A DNA stretch of 64,000 nucleotides from Nocardioides sp. QY071. GTDB taxonomy: Bacteria > Actinomycetota > Actinomycetes > Propionibacteriales > Nocardioidaceae. The stretch is taken from assembly GCF_029961765.1 (NCBI RefSeq), contig NZ_CP124681.1, positions 1,550,001 through 1,614,000 of the forward strand, written 5' to 3'. Shown here piece after piece: positions 50,119 through 56,651 of the stretch (the stretch's first letter is position 1; each line of letters opens with the position of its first letter). The translations under genes and the position numbers were made by a program. Under the pieces are notes generated by a model. The model did no database searches. It was not told where the DNA came from and saw only the letters and a list, made by a program, of their open reading frames with translations.

Positions 50119-50933
50119 GCACCTGCCCGTCCGGGCACGAGTCGGCCTCGGACGACTACTGCGACGTCTGCGGCCTGCCGATCCCGGCGGGCGGCGGTAC
50201 GCCGTCCCCGGACGGGTCAGGGGCGACGCCCGCTGTCGCAGAGCCGGCCGCCCCGGCCGCCCCGGCCGCACCGCCCGCTCCGGCCGCTCCCACGACGGCC
50301 GAGTGCCCGAACTGCCAGGCGGCCAACCCGCCGAACGCGCTGTTCTGCGAGGCCTGCGGCTACGACTTCACCACCGGCTCGATGCCGCGCCCGGTCACGC
50401 CGTCGGTGCTCGACCTCGGGGCTCCCGCCTCGGCCGCCTCACCCGCCGGTGCAGACGATGCCGGCACGGCCGAGGCCAAGAGGTCCGCCGCTGCCACCCC
50501 GCCGGACGCCTCGATCGCCCCGCCGCTCGCCGACGCATGGGTGGCCGAGGTCTGGATCGACCCGGACTGGTACGCCGACCAGGAGTCGAGCGACCCGCTG
50601 CCGTCCGCGGGCGTGCCGACCGTCGTACCGCTCCGGACGACGTCGATCCTCGTCGGCCGCACCTCCCGCAGCCGCGGAATCCACCCCGACATCGACCTCG
50701 CCGCCGACAACGGCATCAGCCGGCGCCACTGCCAGCTCACCACCGACGGAACCCGCTGGTGGGTCGAGGACCTCGGCTCGTCCAACGGCACCTATCTCGG
50801 CTCGGCCGTCGGCCCGTTGCCGAAGGATCCGGTGCCGGCGGGGGAGAAGCGTGAGATCGCGCCGGACGCGCGGGTCTACCTCGGCGCCTGGACCCGGATC
50901 GTCATCCGGCGGGCGCAGCCCGGCGAGGTGTGA
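50115..50933 (+). CDS. FHA-domain protein with two N-terminal zinc-binding motifs
   Basis: A 272-residue protein, the last of the operon. Front motifs: CPSGHESASDDYCDVCG (Cys 4, 16, 19 with His8 as fourth ligand candidate), whose YCDVCG end is the same as in the kinase, and CPNC...CEACG (64, 67, 78, 81). After a Pro/Ala linker, residues ~175-265 form an FHA domain with VGR (180-182), SRRHCQL (202-208) and SSNGTYLG (222-229), the phospho-Thr pocket. It could read PknG-type phosphorylation as GarA does, but GarA's N-terminal ETTS motif is not seen. Confidence 0.9.
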   Translation: MSTCPSGHESASDDYCDVCGLPIPAGGGTPSPDGSGATPAVAEPAAPAAPAAPPAPAAPTTAECPNCQAANPPNALFCEACGYDFTTGSMPRPVTPSVLDLGAPASAASPAGADDAGTAEAKRSAAATPPDASIAPPLADAWVAEVWIDPDWYADQESSDPLPSAGVPTVVPLRTTSILVGRTSRSRGIHPDIDLAADNGISRRHCQLTTDGTRWWVEDLGSSNGTYLGSAVGPLPKDPVPAGEKREIAPDARVYLGAWTRIVIRRAQPGEV

Positions 50934-50955
50934 GTCTCCGCGGCGTGGTGTCCTC

Positions 50956-51016
50956 GTCGTACCCGGCATCTGGGTCGCGGTCGAGTCCGAATCGCGACCC
51001 GAATGCCGGGTACGAC
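50956..51016 (+). terminator. long hairpin ending the ten-gene operon
   Basis: Arms 50956-50979 and 50993-51016, 24 bp with two mismatches (GTCGTACCCGGCAT...GGGTCGCG), loop 13 nt. It starts 23 nt after the FHA stop. Confidence 0.8.
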
Positions 51017-51054
51017 GCGTCGTCATCGACGAGGGTGTCTGCGACACTGCGTCC

Positions 51055-51942
51055 ATGGCGATCAGGGACCAGGTCATCCTCATCACCGGCGGCGCCCGCG
51101 GCATCGGGCTCGAGACCGCCAAGGCGCTGGCGGCCAAGGGGGCCCGGCTGGCCCTGACCGACCTCGACGCCCCGGCGCTGGCCGAGGCGGTCGCGGCGAT
51201 CGGTGCGGACCGGTGCGAGGGGATCGTGGCCGACGTGTGCGACCTGCCGGCGATGGAGGCGGCGGTCGCGACCACGCTGGAGCGCTTCGGGCGGCTCGAC
51301 ACCGTGCTCGCCAACGCGGGCATCGCCAGCTACGGCTCGGTGATGGCGATCGACCCGGCTGCGTTCCAGCGCACCGTCGACATCAACATCGTCGGCGTCT
51401 TCAACACCGCCCGGGCCGCGGTGCCGGCGCTCGCGGAGAGCAAGGGCTACCTGCTGGTGGTCTCGTCGCTGGCCGCCTTCGCGGCGGCACCCGGCCTGGC
51501 GGCGTACAACGCCAGCAAGGCAGGCGTCGAGCACTTCGCCAACGCGCTGCGCCTCGAGGTGGCCCACCAGGGGATCGCGGTCGGCTCGGCGCACATGTCG
51601 TGGATCGACACCCCGCTGGTGCAGGACGCGAAGAGCGACCTGCCGACCTTCCAGGAGCTGCTGAGCAAGCTGCCTGTGCCGCTCAACCGGACCACCGGTG
51701 TCGAGGCCTGCGTGAAGGCGTTCGTGAAGGGCGTCGAGAAGCGGTCGCGCCACGTCTACTGCCCGGGCTGGGTCCGCGGTGCCGGCCTGAACCGCAACGT
51801 CATCAACTCCGCGGCCGGCAACCGTCCGATCCTCAAGCTGGTCCCGGACCTGCTGCCGCGCATGGACGCCGAGGTGCGCGCGCTCGGTCGCTCGACCAGC
51901 GCCCGCAACATCGCCAACGACGAGCGGAAGGCGAACGGCTGA
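51055..51942 (+). CDS. short-chain dehydrogenase/reductase
   Basis: A 295-residue classical SDR. NAD(P) motif VILITGGARGIGLETAKALAA, strand LANAGIASYG, catalytic Ser region LLVVSSLAAFAAAPG, and YNASKAGVEHF (Tyr-x3-Lys). After the core a C-terminal extension (VYCPGWVRGAGLNRNVINS...RMDAEVRALGRS) follows, as in fatty-alcohol/mycolate-type SDRs. Substrate unknown. GACACT ends 6 nt before the ATG, so it has its own leaderless promoter after the operon terminator. Confidence 0.9.
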   Translation: MAIRDQVILITGGARGIGLETAKALAAKGARLALTDLDAPALAEAVAAIGADRCEGIVADVCDLPAMEAAVATTLERFGRLDTVLANAGIASYGSVMAIDPAAFQRTVDINIVGVFNTARAAVPALAESKGYLLVVSSLAAFAAAPGLAAYNASKAGVEHFANALRLEVAHQGIAVGSAHMSWIDTPLVQDAKSDLPTFQELLSKLPVPLNRTTGVEACVKAFVKGVEKRSRHVYCPGWVRGAGLNRNVINSAAGNRPILKLVPDLLPRMDAEVRALGRSTSARNIANDERKANG

Positions 51943-51945
51943 AGG

Positions 51946-52515
51946 TCAGCGCCGCGTCGCGATGAGCGCGGACGCGTCCGGGGCGACCATCACCTCGACC
52001 GTGGTGAACCGCTCGTCGGTGAGCCACTCCTCGCGCAGCGTGTCGACCCGGCCGCCGGTGATCGGCGGCCACATCTCGCAGGGGAAGAAGTCGTCGAGCA
52101 CGACGATGCCGCCGGGCTCGACCAGGTCGGCGATCTTGTCGACCCCGACGGCCGACCGGTCGCCCGAGTCGAGGAAGAGCAGCGAGAACGGGCCCTTGTC
52201 CATCAGCGTGGACCAGTCGGCCTCGAGGACGTCGACCAGCGGGTCCTCGTCGAAGATCTCGATGGCCGCGGCCGCGAGCTTCGGGTCGAGCTCGGCGGTG
52301 AGGATCCGCGCCTTGTCGTTGCGTACGCCGGAGCGCAGCCAGGCGGTGCCGACACCGCAGCCCGTGCCGAACTCGGCCATGGTGCCCTCGCGGGTCGCAG
52401 CCAGCGCGGCGAGCAGCCGGCCGGTCTCGTTGCGGCAGAACGACACGTAGCCCGCGCGCCGGGACACGTCGAACGCGCGGTGGACCACGTCAGGAAGCTC
52501 GGGGGGCGCGCTCAT
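51946..52515 (-). CDS. SAM-dependent O-methyltransferase-like protein
   Basis: A 189-residue class I methyltransferase-type protein: motif I MAEFGTGCGVGTAWL, acidic strand ILTAELDPKLAAAA, then VLEADW and FLDSGD, and IVVLDDFFP. The caffeoyl-CoA/catechol O-methyltransferase group is closest by pattern. It is convergent with the SDR, stops 3 nt apart. The substrate is unknown. Confidence 0.82.
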   Translation of the reverse strand: MSAPPELPDVVHRAFDVSRRAGYVSFCRNETGRLLAALAATREGTMAEFGTGCGVGTAWLRSGVRNDKARILTAELDPKLAAAAIEIFDEDPLVDVLEADWSTLMDKGPFSLLFLDSGDRSAVGVDKIADLVEPGGIVVLDDFFPCEMWPPITGGRVDTLREEWLTDERFTTVEVMVAPDASALIATRR

Positions 52516-52767
52516 GCCTTGAGTCTCGCCCGTGCGATCAAGGGGCGGGACGCGGATCTCGGATCGTGGTCGCGCCGAAGACCCGTTCCGAGGTCGTCAC
52601 ACCCGCACCTTCCGTCACGCCGGTCAGGGAACTCATGCGCCGGTCAGGTGTTGCAACCCCTGACAAGCGCATGGATCCCGGACATCCGGGGATTCATGCA
52701 GCTCGCCGCCCGCATGCTGGACGAAACCGGGACAGCGGCCGCCCGGCTCCTCTACAGTCGTCCCATC

Positions 52768-52812
52768 ATGCGGAGCGCTCTTCTCGTAATCGTGCGCCGC
52801 GGCGAGGCCTGA
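52768..52812 (+). CDS. leuB leader peptide (14 aa)
   Basis: MRSALLVIVRRGEA has five consecutive branched-chain codons (Leu-Leu-Val-Ile-Val). A -10 box TACAGT (52753-52758) lies 9 nt upstream and a strong hairpin begins within the last codons. This is the form of a leader peptide for ribosome-mediated attenuation. leuB begins 434 nt further on. Confidence 0.8.
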   Translation: MRSALLVIVRRGEA

Positions 52813-52832
52813 GAGAGGCCACCTCGCCGCGG
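52797..52832 (+). promoter_or_regulatory. hairpin overlapping the leuB leader peptide stop
   Basis: Arms CCGCGGCGAGG (52797-52807) and CCTCGCCGCGG (52822-52832), with inner GCCT/AGGC and the loop GAGAG. A ribosome on the leader would hinder it. No T-run follows, so it may be a pause or antiterminator hairpin. The following stretch to 53071 holds nothing else I can support; 52516-52752 is also empty. Confidence 0.6.
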
Positions 52833-53071
52833 TGACTGCGGCGTTCCCGATACCGCGTCGGGCTTCTCGATCCAACCGAAGAAGTCCTGGCGCATCTCCG
52901 ATCCGCACCGCGGCGGGCCCACCGGCCGGCAACGCGCGATCCGCACCCCCGTCGTAGTCGAGCTCCCGTGAGACCCACGAGCTGACGCCCACCCGCCGCG
53001 GTGGGAGAGGCACAGGACTGCAGTCGTCCAGCACGTCCTCAGCACCTACCAGCTCTCACGGAGACCCAGCG

Positions 53072-53236
53072 ATGTTCACCACCTCGACCCGCCCCGGCGC
53101 CCAGTACCGCGACTCCCGCGAGTGGGGACCGGCCAAGCACGACCCGGAGCACCCCTACCACCTGGCCCAGCTCGACACCCCGGCCGCGGGGACTGACCTG
53201 CGAGACGGTGACGCCGGGCTCCCCGACGACAACTAG
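53072..53236 (+). CDS. small ORF in the leuB leader region (54 aa)
   Basis: ATG with CACGGAG upstream. Product begins [20 protein letters not shown] and contains [17 protein letters not shown] and an acidic end. It is hydrophilic, without signal or membrane segment. The TAG stop forms part of the hexamer TAGGTT, the -10-like box of leuB. Codon use is like its neighbours. I do not recognise it; it could be a real small protein or translated leader. Confidence 0.5.
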   Translation: MFTTSTRPGAQYRDSREWGPAKHDPEHPYHLAQLDTPAAGTDLRDGDAGLPDDN

Positions 53237-53246
53237 GTTTTTCCCC

Positions 53247-54344
53247 ATGACCGACTCCTCTGCTGCAGCCCCCGTCACCACCGGCCAGGTCGCCCTCGGC
53301 GTCATCCCCGGTGACGGGATCGGCCCCGAGGTGACCGCCGAGGCCCTCAAGGTCCTCGAGGTCGCGGCGCCGGCCGACCTGAAGTTCGCGCAGACGCAGT
53401 ACGACCTCGGTGCCGAGCGCTACCTGCGCACCGGCGAGGTGCTGCCCGACAGCGTGCTCGAGGAGATCCGCAACCAGGACGCCCTGCTGCTGGGCGCGGT
53501 CGGCGGCAAGCCCAACGACCCGAACCTGCCCCCGGGCATCCTCGAGCGCGGCCTGCTGCTCAAGCTGCGCTTCGAGCTCGACCACTACGTCAACCTGCGC
53601 CCCTCGCGCATCTACCCGGGCTCGGTCTCGCCGCTGTCCGAGGAGGTGCTGGCCAAGGGCGAGGTCGACTTCGTGGTCGTCCGCGAGGGCACCGAGGGCC
53701 CCTACACCGGCAACGGCGGCGCCCTGCGTGTCGGCACCCCGGCCGAGGTCGCCACCGAGGTCTCGGTCAACACGGCGTACGGCGTCGAGCGGGTCGTCCG
53801 CGACGCCTTCGAGCGCGCCCGCAAGCGCCCCCGCAAGAAGCTCACCTTGGTCCACAAGACCAACGTGCTCGTCCACGCGGGCCAGGTGTGGTGGCGCCTG
53901 TTCCAGCAGGTGGCGCAGGAGTACCCCGACGTCACGACCGACTACAGCCACATCGACGCGGTGATGATCTACCTGACGACCGACCCGCAGCGCTTCGACG
54001 TCATCGTCACCGACAACCTGTTCGGCGACATCGTCACCGACCTCGCCGCTGCCATCAGCGGTGGCATCGGCCTCGCGGCCTCCGGCAACGTGAACCCGGA
54101 CCGTACCGCGCCGTCCATGTTCGAGCCCGTGCACGGCTCGGCCCCCGACATCGCGGGTCAGCTCATCGCCGACCCGACGGCTGCGATCCTGTCCGGTGCG
54201 CTCCTGCTCGACCACCTCGGCCACCCCGCCGCCGCGGCGAAGGTCGAGGCCGCGGTGCTCGCCGACCTCGAGGCCCGGGTGCCGGGCCAGCAGCGTCGTA
54301 CGCCCGAGGTGGGCGACGCGATCGCCGCGCGAGTAGCCGGCTGA
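53247..54344 (+). CDS. leuB: 3-isopropylmalate dehydrogenase
   Basis: A 365-residue decarboxylating dehydrogenase of leucine synthesis. Motifs: [40 protein letters not shown] with [45 protein letters not shown], and the metal/NAD site [44 protein letters not shown] lies 7 nt before the ATG, so a leaderless promoter close to the gene is possible in addition to the attenuated upstream one. A terminator follows. Confidence 0.96.
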   Translation: MTDSSAAAPVTTGQVALGVIPGDGIGPEVTAEALKVLEVAAPADLKFAQTQYDLGAERYLRTGEVLPDSVLEEIRNQDALLLGAVGGKPNDPNLPPGILERGLLLKLRFELDHYVNLRPSRIYPGSVSPLSEEVLAKGEVDFVVVREGTEGPYTGNGGALRVGTPAEVATEVSVNTAYGVERVVRDAFERARKRPRKKLTLVHKTNVLVHAGQVWWRLFQQVAQEYPDVTTDYSHIDAVMIYLTTDPQRFDVIVTDNLFGDIVTDLAAAISGGIGLAASGNVNPDRTAPSMFEPVHGSAPDIAGQLIADPTAAILSGALLLDHLGHPAAAAKVEAAVLADLEARVPGQQRRTPEVGDAIAARVAG

Positions 54345-54377
54345 GCCCGCGTCAGGGGAGTTCCCCTGGACGCGGGC
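54345..54377 (+). terminator. hairpin after leuB
   Basis: GCCCGCGTC/GACGCGGGC outer arms (54345-54353, 54369-54377) and AGGGGA/TCCCCT inner arms, loop 2 nt, one bulge. It begins at the leuB stop. Confidence 0.75.
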
Positions 54378-54418
54378 AGACGGCCCACTCCCGACCCGCG
54401 TTAACGAGGACTAACCTG

Positions 54419-55504
54419 ATGACCATGCAGATCACCACCACGCTCTCTGCGAACCCGACCGACGACGCCCGTCTGGCGGAGATCCTGGCCAACCCGGGCT
54501 TCGGGGTGCACTTCTCCGACCACATGTTCACCGTCGAGTGGACCCCGGAGCAGGGCTGGTACGACGCCCGCATCACGCCGTACGGCCCGATCACGCTCGA
54601 CCCCGCGGCCGCGGTCCTGCACTACGCGCAGGAGACCTTCGAGGGGATGAAGGCCTACCGCCACGACGACGACTCGCTGTGGCTGTTCCGCCCCGAGGCC
54701 AACGCGGAGCGGATGAAGCGCTCCAGCCACCGCCTGGCGCTGCCGGTGCTCGAGGTGCCCGACTTCCTCCAGGCCGTGGAGGAGCTGGTGAAGGTCGACG
54801 AGCGGTTCGTCCCGGGCAACCCCGACGGTGGCGAGAAGAGCCTCTACCTGCGCCCGTTCATGTTCGCCTCGGAGCAGTTCCTCGGCGTCCGCCCGGCCCA
54901 GCACGTCACCTTCATGGTGATCGCGAGCCCGGCCGGCGCCTACTTCAAGGGCGGCATCAAGCCGGTCACGCTGTGGCTGACCGAGGAGTACACCCGAGCC
55001 GGCCGCGGCGGCATGGGCGCGGCCAAGACCGGCGGCAACTACGCCTCGTCGCTGGTCGCGCAGCAGGAGGCCTACGCCCAGGGCTGCGACCAGGTCGTCT
55101 TCCTCGACGCCCAGGAGGGCAAGTACGTCGAGGAGCTCGGCGGGATGAACATGTACTTCGTCTTCGACGACGGCTCGATCGTCACCCCGGAGACCGGCAC
55201 CATCCTCGAGGGCATCACCCGCTCCTCGATCATCGAGCTCGCCGGCAAGATGGGCCACCAGGTCACCGAGCGGAAGTTCGGCATCGACGAGTGGCGCGAG
55301 GGCATCGCGAGCGGCCGGATCACCGAGGTCTTCGCCTGCGGCACCGCCGCCGTGGTCACCCCCGTCGGCTCGCTGAAGTACGCCGGTGGCGAGACCCCGG
55401 CGCCCGCCAGCCAGGACCTCACCATGCGGATCCGCGAGGCGCTCGTCGGCGTCCAGCTCGGGCGCGCCGAGGACACCTTCGGCTGGATGCGCCGCGTCGA
55501 CTGA
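54419..55504 (+). CDS. ilvE: branched-chain amino acid aminotransferase
   Basis: A 361-residue fold-type IV PLP aminotransferase, last step of Val, Leu and Ile synthesis. Motifs: GPITLDPAAAVLHYAQETFEGMKAYR, FRPEANAERMKRSSHRLALP, the PLP-lysine segment KTGGNYASSLVAQQEAYAQG, and the Glu region EELGGMNMYFVFDDG...GTILEGITRSSI. ATG 54419 has GAGG 9 nt upstream; a second in-frame ATG (54425) is 7 nt after a TAACCT -10 box and may be used by a leaderless mRNA. It lies directly after leuB but a hairpin separates them. Confidence 0.95.
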   Translation: MTMQITTTLSANPTDDARLAEILANPGFGVHFSDHMFTVEWTPEQGWYDARITPYGPITLDPAAAVLHYAQETFEGMKAYRHDDDSLWLFRPEANAERMKRSSHRLALPVLEVPDFLQAVEELVKVDERFVPGNPDGGEKSLYLRPFMFASEQFLGVRPAQHVTFMVIASPAGAYFKGGIKPVTLWLTEEYTRAGRGGMGAAKTGGNYASSLVAQQEAYAQGCDQVVFLDAQEGKYVEELGGMNMYFVFDDGSIVTPETGTILEGITRSSIIELAGKMGHQVTERKFGIDEWREGIASGRITEVFACGTAAVVTPVGSLKYAGGETPAPASQDLTMRIREALVGVQLGRAEDTFGWMRRVD

Positions 55505-55512
55505 CCCCGGTT

Positions 55513-55552
55513 GGGTGGGTGAGAGTGAGCCAGAGATCACTCCTACCCACCC
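55513..55552 (+). terminator. hairpin after ilvE
   Basis: GGGTGGGT (55513-55520) pairs with ACCCACCC (55545-55552); inside, AGTGA pairs with TCACT. Confidence 0.7.
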
Positions 55553-55597
55553 GACTCGTCCGGTTTCGTCGAGGACGCGCGGTGGCACGGTCGGTCC

Positions 55598-56068
55598 GTG
55601 CGTGATCGACTCGGCTCCATCGCCCTGGTGGCCTTCGTCCTCTTGTTCATGATCGGTGGTCCCGCGCTGATCGTCTGGGGCGCGGTCGCCGTCGACCGGC
55701 ATGACACCCTGGTGCGCGGGGGGCAGCGCGCGGAGGGCACCGTCGTCGAGTTCGTCGATGCGCACAAGGCCTCCAAGCGCAAGGTCGAGGTGGAGTTCGC
55801 GGCGCCCGACGGCAGCACCCACCGCGCCCGCGGCCTCGCCGGCCCCGACCAGTCACCGGAGGTCGGCTCGACCCTGCCCGTGGCCTACGACGAAGAGGAC
55901 CCCGGCCGCAATGCCGTCGTCGGGTACGACGACACCGGCAGCTCGCTGCTCGGCATGGGCGTGATCCTCACCGGCGTCTTCTGGGGGCTGCCGCTGCTCG
56001 TCCTCCTGGTCCGGCTGCCCGCCCGGCGTCGGCGCCGCCGCGAGGAGGCTCGAGCGGCGGCTGGCTGA
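55598..56068 (+). CDS. DUF3592-like membrane protein
   Basis: A 156-residue protein with two membrane segments (IALVAFVLLFMIGGPALIVWGAVAV at the start and MGVILTGVFWGLPLLVLLVRLP at the end) flanking an extracytoplasmic beta domain (RAEGTVVEFVDAHKASKRKVEVEFAAPDG...VAYDEEDPGRNAVVGYD). That layout is the DUF3592 family. Function unknown. GTG 55598 lies 6 nt after a CACGGT hexamer. Confidence 0.75.
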   Translation: MRDRLGSIALVAFVLLFMIGGPALIVWGAVAVDRHDTLVRGGQRAEGTVVEFVDAHKASKRKVEVEFAAPDGSTHRARGLAGPDQSPEVGSTLPVAYDEEDPGRNAVVGYDDTGSSLLGMGVILTGVFWGLPLLVLLVRLPARRRRRREEARAAAG

Positions 56069-56078
56069 TACTGGACCC

Positions 56079-56495
56079 ATGGCGCACCCGATCATGTTCT
56101 CCGACGACGACCCGGGCCTCGCCGAGCTGCGGGCGATCTGCCGAGTGCTGCCGGACGCGGTCGAGTTCGTCAGCCACGGCCGGCCGAGCTTCAAGGCGGG
56201 GGAGAAGGGCAAGGTCTTCGCGACCTTCGGCGCCGGGCTGAGGACGGGGCCGGGCACGCACCGGCGCATCGACAGCGCGCTGAGCGTGAAGGTCCCGCTG
56301 GAGGAGCTGCCCGCCCTCGACGAGGACGACCGCTTCTTCGTGCCGATGTACGCCGGCTCGGCTCCCTGGCGGGCGATCGACCTCGCCCGCCCGGAGGTCG
56401 ACTGGTCCGAGATCACCGAGCTCGTCGACGCGTCGTACCGTGCCGTCGCGCCCAAGCGCCTCGTGGACGAGCTGGACGCCCGTGACGAGGCGTAG
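56079..56495 (+). CDS. MmcQ/YjbR family protein
   Basis: A 138-residue protein of the MmcQ/YjbR-like (CyaY-like fold) family: LAELRAICRVLPDAVEFVSHGRPSFKAGEKGKVFATFG, then KVPLEELPALDEDDRFFVPMYAG and a helical end. DNA binding has been suggested for the family, but the function is open. GATACT ends 6 nt before the ATG, a leaderless arrangement. Confidence 0.8.
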   Translation: MAHPIMFSDDDPGLAELRAICRVLPDAVEFVSHGRPSFKAGEKGKVFATFGAGLRTGPGTHRRIDSALSVKVPLEELPALDEDDRFFVPMYAGSAPWRAIDLARPEVDWSEITELVDASYRAVAPKRLVDELDARDEA

Positions 56496-56592
56496 CGACC
56501 GATCGCGCCCGCTGCTGGTGCGGCTGGTCCTCGCCGTCGGTCGGCTGGTCAAGCGCATCGTCGTGACCGTCGTCGAGATCCTCTCCTCCTGA
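56482..56592 (+). CDS. possible 36-aa amphipathic/membrane peptide
   Basis: GTG start inside the end of the MmcQ-like gene; product starts MTRRSDRSRPLLVRLVLAVG and ends RLVKRIVVTVVEILSS. A basic front followed by a hydrophobic, Val/Leu-rich helix would fit a small membrane protein. Evidence is only the sequence character and the fact that it fills the otherwise short gap; it may be chance. Confidence 0.3.
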   Translation: MTRRSDRSRPLLVRLVLAVGRLVKRIVVTVVEILSS

Positions 56593-56651
56593 CGCAGCAC
56601 GGGTCGGTGTGCCCGGGCCTGAACCGCGGCGCCGCTGGGTAGCCTCGGGGT

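Noticed and set aside
38569-50933. The operon as a phage-defence island
   Set aside because: Kinase/AAA/vWA sets occur in some defence systems, but there is no nuclease, toxin or mobile-element sign, base composition equals its surroundings, and the GlnX-GlnH-PknG core points to physiology.
52633-53034. Minus-strand frames in the leuB leader region
   Set aside because: No RBS, no recognisable domain, and they are opposite a leader peptide and its hairpin; open frames of this length are expected at this GC content.
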